From positions 186,001 to 250,000 of the forward strand of contig NZ_FSRM01000002.1 of the NCBI RefSeq assembly GCF_900141745.1: a stretch of DNA of 64,000 nt, written 5' to 3'. This DNA comes from Paraburkholderia phenazinium. Its GTDB lineage: Bacteria; Pseudomonadota; Gammaproteobacteria; Burkholderiales; Burkholderiaceae. Under the pieces are notes generated by a model that had not been told where the DNA came from, did not search any database, and saw nothing but the letters and a program-made list of their open reading frames with translations. A program made the position numbers and the translations under genes. Positions within the stretch are counted from its first letter, which is position 1. Each line of letters starts with the position of its first letter. Below are positions 27,624 to 36,795 of the stretch, one piece after another.

Positions 27624-29201
27624 TCAGGCTTCCCACCAGACGTTCTCGGCAAACGAGAAGCCCATCATGCCGCCGGTCGGAATCGAACCGAGGCCTTTGA
27701 GGCGCTTGTCGTAACCGTCGAGCAGACTGATAAACGAAGGAATGCCGATGCCGCCCTGGTTGCTGACGATGGTCTGCATGTCAGCGTACATCTGCTTGCG
27801 CTTGGCGTCGTCGGTTTCTGCACGCGCCGTAATCAGCAACTGGTCGAATTGCGGATTCTTCCAGCCGGATTCGTTCCACGGTGCGTCCGATTTGAAGAAT
27901 TGCGTGAACAGCACGTCGGCGCTCGGACGCGGATTGATACTGCCGAAGCCAAGCGGATGCTTCATCCAGTGATTCGACCAGTAGCCATCGGCGGGAACGC
28001 GGTTGACCGCCAGGTTGACGCCGATCTTCTGCGCCGTCAGCTGCATCATCTCGGCCATTTCGATTGAACCGTTGGCGTCCGAAGTCGCGTAGATCGGCGG
28101 CAGCGTCAAGCCGACGGCGCCGGCTTTCTGCAGATGGAACTTGGCCTTATCCGGATCGTACGGACGCTGCGGCAGGCCGGCGAAGTAATAGCGGTGACCG
28201 GGAGGAATCGGCTGATCGTTACCGATTACCGCATAGCCGCGAAACACCGCCGTGCGGATCTGCTCGCGGTCGAACAGATACTTCATGCCTTCAACGAAGT
28301 CCGGGTTGCCGGTGATCGTGTTGTCGCGCCGCATGATGAGGTCGGTATAGAGACCCGACTTGGTCTCCTTGATCGCGTAGCCCGGCGTCGACGCTACGCG
28401 CTGCGTTGCGCGCGGATCGACGGCGCTGATCAGATGGACATCCCCCGAGAGCAGCGCGTTCACGCGCGCCGCGTCGTCACCGATACCGATCAGCTCCACC
28501 TCGTCGAGGTAGGGTTTGCCCGGGCGCCAGTAGCTGTCGTTGCGCGTGCCGACCGTCGTGACACCTGGCTTGAACGTCTTCAGCTTGTACGGGCCGGTGC
28601 CCACGGCGGTCGAGAAATCGGTGGTGCCGTCCTTGACGATGACGAGTTGCGGCGTGGCGAGAATTGCCGGCAGGTCCGCGTTCGGCACGGTCAACGTGAT
28701 CTGCACTTCATCCGGGCCGCTTGCCTTGACCTCGTCGAACTGATCCGCGACCGACTTCACCTTCGAGGCCGTCGCCGGATTCTTGTGGCGCATCAGCGAG
28801 TACACCACGTCGGCGGGCGCCAGCGCCTTGCCGTCATGAAAGGTCACGCCCTTGCGCAGCTTGATGGTCCAGACCTTCGCGTCGCTGCTGGTGAACGACT
28901 CGGCCAGCGCCGGCTGCGGCGTCAGGCTGCTGTCGAACTGCGTGAGCCCGCTATAGAACATGAAGAAGCGGATGTAGTCGGCACCGGCCGAGCCCTTGGC
29001 CGGATCCAGCGTGTCGGCGGTCGAACTGGAGTCGTAGGCAGCCCGAATCTTGCCACCCTTCTTCGGCGTGTCGGCAGCAAAGGCGCTGGTCGCGCCCGCC
29101 AGCAAACCACTGGCCCCCGTCGCGAGCATGCCGCCCGCAGCCAATACTCGCATCATGTCGCGGCGGCTGAAACCGGCTCGTTTGATTTCGTCGTCGTTCA
29201 T
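27624..29201 (-). CDS. Peptide-type ABC transporter substrate-binding protein
   Basis: 525 residues, SBP_bac_5 family. The N-terminus carries a twin-arginine-type export signal (FSRRDMMRVLAAGG) ending ...TSAFA, so it is probably exported folded. The core has KVWTIKLRKGVTFHDGKALAP, TGPYKLKTFKPGV and a C-terminal DAKRKQMYADMQTIV. The ATG at 29201 has AGGAG nine bases upstream and gives the Tat signal; more upstream codons are unlikely. It is the first gene of the minus-strand unit that runs through both permeases, the fused ATPase, hyuA, hyuB and the cupin gene. Confidence 0.93.
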   Translation of the reverse strand: MNDDEIKRAGFSRRDMMRVLAAGGMLATGASGLLAGATSAFAADTPKKGGKIRAAYDSSSTADTLDPAKGSAGADYIRFFMFYSGLTQFDSSLTPQPALAESFTSSDAKVWTIKLRKGVTFHDGKALAPADVVYSLMRHKNPATASKVKSVADQFDEVKASGPDEVQITLTVPNADLPAILATPQLVIVKDGTTDFSTAVGTGPYKLKTFKPGVTTVGTRNDSYWRPGKPYLDEVELIGIGDDAARVNALLSGDVHLISAVDPRATQRVASTPGYAIKETKSGLYTDLIMRRDNTITGNPDFVEGMKYLFDREQIRTAVFRGYAVIGNDQPIPPGHRYYFAGLPQRPYDPDKAKFHLQKAGAVGLTLPPIYATSDANGSIEMAEMMQLTAQKIGVNLAVNRVPADGYWSNHWMKHPLGFGSINPRPSADVLFTQFFKSDAPWNESGWKNPQFDQLLITARAETDDAKRKQMYADMQTIVSNQGGIGIPSFISLLDGYDKRLKGLGSIPTGGMMGFSFAENVWWEA

Positions 29202-29679
29202 GGAATCTGCTCCTGGGACCAAGGATGAATGAATCCGGGTTGTGTAACGTGGTTTGCCCGTCATTTCGAGGAACGTTGCGGGTTGAGTGAATTTAAGCAC
29301 CGCAAAATTAACGGAATGTCCTGATTCGGCATCGCGCGCAAGCGAAACGAATCGTTTTGATAGCGCTTCACAGCATGAATTGCTGCGAGCGTGGAGGCAG
29401 GCGGCTCACAGCCCGCCGGGACGGGCTGTACGGCGAGCGCAAGGAGATCTGGTAAGGGTTTGCCAGACCCAGGCGGCGTATTCTGGTGCTCGAGGCGCCG
29501 CCTGGGACGTGCTTTGCGGCCCACATACAGCGCAATTAAGCGTTCGCCGGAGTGGCGCGTGGCACTTTATGCTGCGACGAAAAAAAGCTCATCGTGAATC
29601 TTCCGATGCACGATGAGCCTGCCAAGGACATCACGTCACGCCGATCGCGTCACATCATGCCGCGTGATGGAGCAAAAAT
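29202..29679. other. Intergenic region: leader of the hydantoinase operon and porin terminator
   Basis: About 480 bases with no convincing gene. It holds the porin terminator (29587-29618) and a short perfect hairpin at 29408-29429 (arms ACAGCCCG and CGGGCTGT) about 200 bases upstream of the binding-protein start. The promoter of the ABC-hyu operon should lie here, but I cannot place it. Confidence 0.45.
29587..29618 (-). terminator. Rho-independent terminator of the porin gene
   Basis: Arms GCTCATCGTG and CACGATGAGC form a ten-base-pair stem with a 12-base loop. On the minus strand it is followed directly by a run of T residues (29581-29586). It lies about 60 bases past the porin stop codon, the classic layout. 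Confidence 0.88.
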
Positions 29680-30828
29680 TTAGAACTGGTGGCGGATGGC
29701 GACACGAACCACGGTCTGGCTCGAGCTCGACGACGGTGCGTCGGTACCGAGCACGAAGCCGTCGTCCAGCACCGAGTTCGTCTTGTCGCCGGTCACGTCC
29801 TGGTACACGCCCTGGATGTAGACGTCGGTGCGCTTCGAGAGGTTGTAGTCGGCCATCAGACCGACCGTTTGGATCTTCGGCTTGACGTTGCCGGTCGAGG
29901 CATCGAAGTTCTCGATTGTGTAGACGTACTCCGCGCCGACATAGAACGCCGGGCTGATCTGATACTTGCCATTCACTTCGAGGTTCTGGAACTTCAGCGT
30001 GTTCAGCGTCGAACCGATGACGAGCGGCGCCGTTGTGCTGATGTAGCCGTTTGCCGTCGGATTCTTGTAGTTCGAGTTGGAGTATGCAAAGCCCACCGTC
30101 GCCGGGCCGAACGTGTAGTTGATGCCGGCGCCCCAGACGCGCATACGCTCGGCAATGAAGCTCGCGTCGTTGGTGGTGATCGCGCCGCCAGTGGTCCCGC
30201 CAGGATTGTCCGCTTGCATATACGCGGCGGCTACCAGCAGGCCGCCGTTGGTGTATTGACCGCCGAAGCTGTAGGCGCGATCGTTGGCGAAGCCGGTATC
30301 GTTACTGAACGCGTACGCCCCGCCGAACTGGAAGCCACCGATATTCGGGCTCGCGTACTTCACGGCATTGTCCAGACGGAACGAGTTGTCGCTATTGTCG
30401 TTGTCGTACGGGTGGGCAAACAGATAGCCGGCCCAGTTGCCGTTGGCGGTGGTTTGCGCAAAGTAATCGACCACGGAGTCGTACTGGCGGCCGAACGTGA
30501 CCGTACCGTACGTGTTGCTTGCCAGACCAACGTATGCCTGACGTCCGAACAGACGGCCGCCCTCAGCGAGCGCGCCGTTACTTGCGTTAAAGCCGTTTTC
30601 CAACTGGAAGATGGCCTTCATGCCGCCGCCCAGATCTTCCGAACCCTTGAAACCCCAACGGCTGCCCTCTGCATAGCCGCTCGCCATCTCGAACTCGCGG
30701 CCACCGCCGACGTTGCTCGTGTAGTTGATGCCCTGGTCGATCACGCCATACAACGTGACGCTACTTTGGGCAAATACGGGGGCGGCACATGCGGCTAATA
30801 CAGCCAATGCAATGAACTGCTTTCTCAT
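29680..30828 (-). CDS. Gram-negative outer-membrane porin (OmpC-like)
   Basis: 382 residues. An export signal (MRKQFIALAVLAACAAPVFA) is followed by SSVTLYGVIDQGINYTSNVGG, the start of Burkholderia-type trimeric porins. Alternating beta-strand patterns run to a terminal phenylalanine (VRVAIRHQF), required for outer-membrane assembly. The ATG at 30828 has GGAG seven bases upstream. It makes a general diffusion pore; its location beside an ABC uptake operon suggests entry of the same class of small solutes. Confidence 0.93.
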   Translation of the reverse strand: MRKQFIALAVLAACAAPVFAQSSVTLYGVIDQGINYTSNVGGGREFEMASGYAEGSRWGFKGSEDLGGGMKAIFQLENGFNASNGALAEGGRLFGRQAYVGLASNTYGTVTFGRQYDSVVDYFAQTTANGNWAGYLFAHPYDNDNSDNSFRLDNAVKYASPNIGGFQFGGAYAFSNDTGFANDRAYSFGGQYTNGGLLVAAAYMQADNPGGTTGGAITTNDASFIAERMRVWGAGINYTFGPATVGFAYSNSNYKNPTANGYISTTAPLVIGSTLNTLKFQNLEVNGKYQISPAFYVGAEYVYTIENFDASTGNVKPKIQTVGLMADYNLSKRTDVYIQGVYQDVTGDKTNSVLDDGFVLGTDAPSSSSSQTVVRVAIRHQF

Positions 30829-31675
30829 TACGATCTCCGGGTTCTTGGATATATAAACGACGCGCTTTTTTCGAACTGCCACGCAGGGTTCAATGGCAAA
30901 CTTCGTTGATGGTTGCGGTTCATAAACACGCAACGGGACGGATGCTTGCACGCTCGTGGCGGGTCGTCCATCGAGATTGAGACGGAAGCGAAAAAGCGTT
31001 GTGTAATACCAACCTGGAGAGATGCAATGCTCAGCATTGACTTCGCGCAGACCCCTTAAATGAAGTCATTTCCGCGCTTTGCCACCCTCGTTGAAAGCTC
31101 AACGTTTTGTACTGCGATACGCTGCCATATCGCTTGCGCAGCGCACCAAATTTCACGCCTTCAAAGAACGATCCTGTGTGAAATTTGAACCGGCTTATTT
31201 GATAAGGATCACATATTAAATAATGCAACTGATATCCCAGACTTCCGGTTTTGCGATTTAACGGGAGGGCGCATCGCATCGCCATGGATCGCTGCATCTG
31301 AGCTTTGCATTTTGCGTTTTACGTTTCCCGTGCCGCGCCGTGCTGTCTAAAAGCCGGCTCTGTCTCACGTTCTGTGAACGCCAAAGCTTTCAACCAGCCT
31401 TCATAAAAAATAGCGAATTCACCTTGCTTTTCTAGACGCAGCTAATTTTGACCAGATATCATCCGGGAAAACCCGAACATGCCACCGCTACGCAGATGCC
31501 GTTTCCTGCGACCGATGTGGTCATGCGCGGGTGATGTAGTCCGTCGTCGAGCGGGCTGTGGGCCGGTGATCCCGGCTCACAGCCCAGGTCGGCGGCCTGA
31601 AGCTGGCGGTTCCATCCGCCCTGTCGCAGTCGGCCACAAGCCGGTCTCGACCTCCTAGCCTGGATATCATCGATC
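30829..31675. other. Long intergenic region upstream of the porin and FUSC genes
   Basis: About 850 bases between two divergent genes. Short open frames exist but none has a recognisable domain or ribosome-binding site. The part around 31190-31260 is clearly more AT-rich than the surroundings, as promoters are. It contains a ten-base perfect dyad at 31147-31187 and a strong hairpin at 31553-31585 (arms start GGGCTGTG and end CACAGCCC). Confidence 0.45.
31147..31187. promoter_or_regulatory. Perfect ten-base dyad in porin upstream region
   Basis: CAAATTTCAC (31147-31156) and its exact inverse GTGAAATTTG (31178-31187) are 31 bases apart centre to centre, about three helical turns. They lie in an AT-rich stretch roughly 320 bases upstream of the porin start. 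This spacing suits a dimeric or looping regulator; the protein is unknown. Confidence 0.45.
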
Positions 31676-33613
31676 ATGATTGCTGTCGCGTTTTCACGCG
31701 TCGCCGGCCGCCTGCTGGTTGCGGACCCGGGACTCGTACGCCTCCACACTGCCTTGCGCGCCGCGCTCGCCTGCCTCCTGAGCGGCATCGCCTGCGTCGC
31801 ATGGACGGCCGGTCATCACCAGCCCGTCACCCTTGCTGCCCTCGGCGTCCTGTTCAGCATGATCGCGCCGCTATTCGTGCGCGACGCGCGCCGCAGCGCG
31901 TGGTTCGTCACCCTGTTCAACCTCTATCTGTGCGGCTGCGTGAACTTCGCCGTCGCCGCCGCGTTGAGCCGCTATCCGCTCGCGGGCGATGCCGGCTTCC
32001 TGCTCGTCATGTTCGCCGGCATGCTCTGCCAGGCTTGCGGTCCGCGAGCGCTTGGCTGCGCGATGATCGGTGTGGTTACGTTCTATCTTGGGCTGTATCT
32101 GCATCCTTCGGCCGCCCAGGTTGCGCAGACCATTGCGTTGTCGACGGTCGGCCCAGCGATGGTGGCGCTCGTCGGACGACTGATCGTACCGATACACGCC
32201 GAGCGGACCTTGCGCCTGGCGGTGCATACCGTCACGCTGCGCGCCGAACGCGTGTTGGCTGCCACGCGAACTGCGCAGATGCCTGGCGTCGCCAGCGCCG
32301 CGCGCGTCTCCGAACTGAATGAGGCCGCGCTCGCGCTGGAAGAACAACTCGCACTGCTGAACCCTCCTGACGCCGCTACGCTGCGCGAACGGCTCGTCGA
32401 ACTCGAGGTGGCGGCGGGACAGACCGCATTCGGCTCGGCATCGGAAGAGGCGGACACCAATCCGCTACGCAGGGCCGTCGAACGGCTCAGGCAAGCCGCG
32501 CGGCCGCGGCGCGTCTCGCAGACGTCGCCTGCAGCACGCGGCAAAAAGACCGCCGCCGAGTGGATCGGCGAGATCCGTTCGAAGCTCGCCTGGCTGCCGG
32601 CGGCACGTGCCACCACTGCGGCTTTGCTCGCCATGGTGATCGGCCACTCGCTCTCGCCGGAGCGCTGGTTCTGGGCGGTCATCACCACCTTCGTCGTGTT
32701 TCTCGGCACCCGCTCGCGTGCCGATACCGTCTATCGAGGCGCGCAACGGCTGGCCGGGACGCTCGCAGGCGCACTCGCCAGCATGCTGCTGGCAACCTCG
32801 CTGCACGGGGAGCCGCTGCTGATGGCCGTGGCCATGGTGCTGTGCGTGTTCGGCTGGGCGTACTACATCCTGAATGCGTATGCGCCGGGCGTGTTCTTTA
32901 TCACGGTTCTGGTCGGCCTCGTCTATGGACAACTGGGCTTTGCGATGGGGCCGTTGGTCGAGTTGCGCATCGAAGAAGTGATGGTGGGCTGCGTCGTATC
33001 GTTTGCCGTCGCCATTCTGATGATGCCGCTCGCAGCGACGCGCCATGTCGAGACGCGAATCGCCGCCGTACTCGCGGCACTCCGGCAGGTGGTGCGGCTT
33101 GCTACACAACCCGATGCGCGACAACCGGACGGCACCGCGGCAAGCGCCGCAATGCGCACGCTGGACCGAAGCTGGCATGACCTGCGCGTTGCATTGCGAC
33201 CGTTGCAAACCCAACGGGTGTTCGTGTGGAACCCGGGCGTCGAACTCGCTACGGGGTCCATGCTCAGTTGCCTGCACTGGGCCCGCGTGTTGAGCCGGCC
33301 CGAAGAAGCCGCGCTTGTGCCCGGGCATGTTGGGCAAGCGGTATCGAACGATGCCGGCGTGGCGTACGCCGCGTCAATCCTCACGCGACTCGACGCGATG
33401 ATTGCGCGTTATCACGGCTCCCCCGCTTCGCCAGCAACTGGCGAGCGGCTCGAGGCCACCGCAAGTGCGGTGGAGATGGCCATTGATCGAGGCCATGCAC
33501 AGACCTTGGCGCAACTGGACGGTGCCGTGGCGCAACTCGCCGACCGGCTTGCTCATCCCAATGCCAGCACGCAGAAGCGCCTGAACTGGGCGTTGCGAGC
33601 CAGGAGCGCCTAG
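31676..33613 (+). CDS. FUSC-family inner-membrane exporter (aromatic acid/fusaric acid resistance type)
   Basis: 645 residues. Two membrane blocks of about five or six helices (for example LHTALRAALACLLSGIACVAW, and AATRTTAALL-like AARATTAALLAMVIGHSLSP) are separated by a soluble region with helical, coiled-coil-like sequence (LNEAALALEEQLALLN). WFWAVITTFVVFLGTRSRADTVYRG is the FUSC_2 motif. Such proteins export aromatic carboxylates, usually with a periplasmic adaptor, but no adaptor or outer-membrane channel gene is adjacent, so this may act alone or with distant partners. Confidence 0.85.
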   Translation: MIAVAFSRVAGRLLVADPGLVRLHTALRAALACLLSGIACVAWTAGHHQPVTLAALGVLFSMIAPLFVRDARRSAWFVTLFNLYLCGCVNFAVAAALSRYPLAGDAGFLLVMFAGMLCQACGPRALGCAMIGVVTFYLGLYLHPSAAQVAQTIALSTVGPAMVALVGRLIVPIHAERTLRLAVHTVTLRAERVLAATRTAQMPGVASAARVSELNEAALALEEQLALLNPPDAATLRERLVELEVAAGQTAFGSASEEADTNPLRRAVERLRQAARPRRVSQTSPAARGKKTAAEWIGEIRSKLAWLPAARATTAALLAMVIGHSLSPERWFWAVITTFVVFLGTRSRADTVYRGAQRLAGTLAGALASMLLATSLHGEPLLMAVAMVLCVFGWAYYILNAYAPGVFFITVLVGLVYGQLGFAMGPLVELRIEEVMVGCVVSFAVAILMMPLAATRHVETRIAAVLAALRQVVRLATQPDARQPDGTAASAAMRTLDRSWHDLRVALRPLQTQRVFVWNPGVELATGSMLSCLHWARVLSRPEEAALVPGHVGQAVSNDAGVAYAASILTRLDAMIARYHGSPASPATGERLEATASAVEMAIDRGHAQTLAQLDGAVAQLADRLAHPNASTQKRLNWALRARSA

Positions 33614-33862
33614 TACGCAGTTCGCGCTGCTCGTGGTGGGCCGGTAGCGTTATCGATCCATCCTGTCGTCTCAAACGACGGATAAACGGCGCGAATTGAT
33701 ACGTTCAGCCTTCCCGCTGCCCCCCCTTCCGACACACAAAACCCCGCACCCTGCTACCCTTGGCGTTCCGCAACGCCTCGGGTGATATATCCTGTGGCCC
33801 TGCGTCTCCCTTTGCTACCCCGACCAACCTTGTCTGACCTGTCAGCCTGAAAGGCCGAAGCG

Positions 33863-34936
33863 ATGTCCGATACCCCGATCCCTGCTGCTGTTACGCACGA
33901 ACCACAAGCGGTGTCCGTGCAGGTCACTCCCAGTGCAATCTTCATTGTTGCGACCATCAACCCCGACCCGGCCAGTCGTGCAACCGTGCGAGCCTGGTGC
34001 GCCGATATTGCCGCGCTGGTGCGCTCGGTCGGCAAGCGTGTACCGGCCGGCGGCCTGTCCTGTGTCTGCGGCTTCGGCTCAGAGGCTTGGGATGCGCTGT
34101 TCGGCGCGCCGCGCCCAGCCGGCCTGCATCCGTTCCGCGAATTCGGCTCCGGCGAGCGGCTCGCAGTGGCGACGCCCGGCGATATCCTGCTGCACATCCG
34201 TGCCAACCAGATGGACCTGTGCTTTGAGCTGGCTACGCAACTGATGGGCCGGCTCAGCGGCGCCGTGACCACGGTCGACGAAATCCACGGTTTTCGTAAC
34301 TTCGATCAGCGCGCCATGATTGGCTTTGTGGACGGCACCGAGAATCCAACCGGTAACGAAGCTGTCACGTTCACGGTGGTCGGCGAGGAAGATCCCGAGT
34401 TTGCCGGCGGCAGCTACGTGCTCACGCAGAAGTATCTGCATGACATGACCGGCTGGAACGGGCTGTCGGTCGAGACGCAGGAGCGCATCATTGGGCGCAC
34501 CAAACTCTCCGACATCGAACTGGACGAGGCGGTGAAGCCCACCAACTCGCACAGTTCGCTCACGACGATCGACGACAACGGCGAAGAGGTCAAAATCCTG
34601 CGCGACAACATGCCGTTCGGCCGACCGGGCTTCGGCGAGTTCGGCACGTACTTTATCGGCTATGCGCGCTCGCCTGCGCCGATCGAACAGATGCTCGAAA
34701 ATATGTTCGTCGGCCGGCCGCCTGGCAACTACGACCGGCTGCTCGACTACAGCCGCGCGGTCACGGGTGGCCTGTTCTTTGTGCCTTCGGCTCCCCTGCT
34801 TGAAGCGCTGGCCGAGCGCGATCCCGCCGCAGTAGCGACACCCGTCAATGAATCCGAATCCCCGCCGTCTGCCGAACCGCTCAGCGATGGTTCGCTGAAC
34901 ATCGGCTCTCTCAAAGGAGCACCTCAACATGAATAA
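33863..34936 (+). CDS. DyP-type heme peroxidase, encapsulin cargo
   Basis: 357 residues, DyP family. The GFVDGTENP motif carries the catalytic Asp, NSHSSL the proximal heme His, and ILRDNMPFG the distal Arg and Asn. After the peroxidase domain there is a flexible Pro/Ser/Glu-rich linker (PVNESESPPSAEPLS) and then DGSLNIGSLKGAP, which matches the known encapsulin cargo-loading peptide pattern. The peroxidase is therefore expected to be packed inside the shell encoded by the next gene, with which it overlaps by eight bases. It reduces H2O2 while oxidising dyes or phenolics; the physiological substrate is unknown. Confidence 0.95.
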   Translation: MSDTPIPAAVTHEPQAVSVQVTPSAIFIVATINPDPASRATVRAWCADIAALVRSVGKRVPAGGLSCVCGFGSEAWDALFGAPRPAGLHPFREFGSGERLAVATPGDILLHIRANQMDLCFELATQLMGRLSGAVTTVDEIHGFRNFDQRAMIGFVDGTENPTGNEAVTFTVVGEEDPEFAGGSYVLTQKYLHDMTGWNGLSVETQERIIGRTKLSDIELDEAVKPTNSHSSLTTIDDNGEEVKILRDNMPFGRPGFGEFGTYFIGYARSPAPIEQMLENMFVGRPPGNYDRLLDYSRAVTGGLFFVPSAPLLEALAERDPAAVATPVNESESPPSAEPLSDGSLNIGSLKGAPQHE

Positions 34937-35729
34937 TCTGCATCGCGAACTCGCGCCTATATCCGCGGCCGCCTGGTCGGAGATCGAGGAAGAAGTCGCA
35001 CGGACCTTCAGACGTTCTGTGGCGGGTCGCCGTGTGGTCGATGTGAAAGGGCCTGGTGGACCGAGTCTGTCTGCCGTTGGCACGGGTCATCAGTCCACCA
35101 TTGCGCCGCCGCAGCCTGGTATCAGTGCGCGGCAGCGCGAAGTGAAAGCGCTAGTGGAATTGCGCGTGCCGTTCGAATTGACGCGCGACGCGATCGACGA
35201 TGTGGAACGTGGCGCGGAAGACTCGGACTGGCAGCCGGCTAAAGATGCCGCGCAGCAACTGGCCTATGCCGAGGACCGTGCGATTTTCGACGGTTATAAG
35301 GCGGCGAATATTGTCGGCATTCGCGAGGGTTCGTCGAATCCCAAGCTGAGTCTGCCGGCGGATTTGAGCGACTATCCCGCGGTGATCGCGAAGGCGCTCG
35401 AGCAATTGCGTCTTGCCGGGGTCGATGGGCCGTATTCGGTTTTACTGGGCGCGGATGCGTATACGGCTGTTAGCGAGGCGAGTGACCAAGGGTATCCGGT
35501 GCTCGCGCATCTCAAGCGACTGGTGAATACCGAGATTATCTGGGCGCCAGCTATCGATGGTGGGAGCGTGCTTTCCACACGTGGTGGCGACTTCGATCTG
35601 CATATTGGGCAGGATCTGTCGATTGGGTATCTCAGCCACACTGATCAGGTGGTGAGGCTGTATCTGCAGGAGACGTTGACGTTTTTGATGTTGACGAGTG
35701 AGGCTTCGGTGGCGGTGTTGCCGGAGTGA
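34929..35729 (+). CDS. Family 1 encapsulin shell protein
   Basis: 266 residues, the typical length of a T=1 encapsulin with the HK97 phage-capsid fold (also annotated linocin M18). Recognisable parts are NNLHRELAPISAAAWSEIEEE, the N-terminal helix that binds cargo peptides, VDVKGPGGPSLSAVG, and the C-terminal QDLSIGYLSHTDQVVRLYLQ. The ATG has AAAGGAG about ten bases upstream, and this Shine-Dalgarno lies within the codons for the cargo peptide of the preceding gene. It self-assembles into a protein compartment around the DyP enzyme. Confidence 0.96.
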   Translation: MNNLHRELAPISAAAWSEIEEEVARTFRRSVAGRRVVDVKGPGGPSLSAVGTGHQSTIAPPQPGISARQREVKALVELRVPFELTRDAIDDVERGAEDSDWQPAKDAAQQLAYAEDRAIFDGYKAANIVGIREGSSNPKLSLPADLSDYPAVIAKALEQLRLAGVDGPYSVLLGADAYTAVSEASDQGYPVLAHLKRLVNTEIIWAPAIDGGSVLSTRGGDFDLHIGQDLSIGYLSHTDQVVRLYLQETLTFLMLTSEASVAVLPE

Positions 35730-35847
35730 GGGTGATGCGGAGGCGCCGCAGGATAGAGGCCACATAAAAGTACGGGCCGCAATCGTCTCCAGTGATCCCG
35801 GTGCAACCATCGAACATCGTTCGCTCGTTGCACCGAACCGCAGTTGC

Positions 35848-36123
35848 TTACTCTTCTGACGGTTTGTCGGTCGGTGCCTCTGTAAAAGTCATGTATTGCT
35901 TTATGTCAGGCTGACCTAGTGCGATCAGACTGAGCACGCCAGCACCAAACCGACGCGCAAATTCATCGTCGAGTCTGAACTCGAATTCGTCCAGCAAAAC
36001 GGGCATTTCAATTGCCCCCTTCAAAGCAGGGGCCATCCTCGCTTTCTCGACCGACTGCAGGATCAACTGCTGACGATCCTGGTCATAGGTTACTACCACG
36101 GAACATGGCGGAAATTGAATCAT
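35848..36123 (-). CDS. Small hypothetical protein, putative immunity to the Rhs-linked toxin
   Basis: 91 residues from ATG 36123 (MIQFPPCSVVVTY). I do not recognise a family. It is acidic near the C-terminus (TFTEAPTDKPSEE) and has no signal peptide or membrane segment, so it is cytoplasmic. Its ATG overlaps the stop of the upstream toxin-like frame by one base (TGATG), the tight coupling seen in toxin-immunity pairs. A diverged, broken paralogue lies at 36790-37022, sharing QQLILQSVEKARMAP-like and DEFEFRLDDEFARRFG-like segments. The immunity role is inferred from context. Confidence 0.6.
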   Translation of the reverse strand: MIQFPPCSVVVTYDQDRQQLILQSVEKARMAPALKGAIEMPVLLDEFEFRLDDEFARRFGAGVLSLIALGQPDIKQYMTFTEAPTDKPSEE

Positions 36124-36795
36124 CAGTGCCCCCTGCAATCTTGATAGTCAGCAAATGCGTTCTGCTTGCAAAGCGCGAGGCCAGCCAACCCACCCATATA
36201 TTTGGCAAGCGCGTTGCATTTGAACATATCGCGCTCATACTTCGCATGACACTCCGCCTCGAGCCACTCTTTATCACCGCTACCTGCACATTTAACCATT
36301 CCACCGTCACGGCCGCCAGCTCCGAACAGCGCGCTATAGAGCGTTGATCTCTTCGCAGAGCCGGTCAAATCCGGCACCAGAGCGGGATAAGGAATCTGCG
36401 CCTGATCGCTCAGCATCAGCTCCGTTGTCTCACCCCAATCCGGCAACGCCTCGCTCAATTCGTCGCCAAACAGCTTCCCCGGCAGTTTCGCTTTCCACGC
36501 CATATAGCATTCAACGCAGAGCCTTGGCACGCCATCGGGATGGGTTACCGAAGCAAGATTCCCCTTGCCGTCGTACGCGTACCGCGTTGCATTGCCCAAC
36601 GGATCCACCGTGGCAACAATGCGATCGTTATCGTCATACTGAAAATCGATCTTTAGCTTGTCCGGCCCTATGTTATCGACCGCGAACTAGTTCACCAGCA
36701 CCATCCGGCCTTTGTAATCAAACCCGAACTTGCGCAACGTCCCTGTACGGGTCGTCTCGGAGTAGATCAGGCCGATGTTGGCCGAGTAACGTTTT
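36123..36795 (-). pseudogene. Rhs/YD-repeat protein fragment with C-terminal toxin-like tail
   Basis: YD-repeat sequence is visible in one frame (FGFDYKGRMVLVN, then after an in-frame TAG at 36687-36689, FQYDDNDRIVATVDPLGN and YAYDGKGNLASVTHPDG). It then switches to about 125 residues of a Cys-rich tail starting near PRLCVECYMAWK and ending CKQNAFADYQDCRGH. Full Rhs proteins exceed 1,000 residues and end their shell with a conserved core before the toxin; both the N-terminal bulk and that core are missing. The last open segment is about 161 codons. The tail is probably an orphan polymorphic-toxin domain whose activity I cannot name. Confidence 0.65.

Noticed and set aside
31459..31788. 109-codon minus-strand gene overlapping the FUSC start
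   Set aside because: Its translation is Arg-rich and domain-free, and half of it is antisense to the FUSC N-terminus.
34929..35729. Phage capsid gene or linocin bacteriocin
   Set aside because: No other phage gene is near, and the preceding peroxidase carries an encapsulin cargo tag, so this is a nanocompartment shell.
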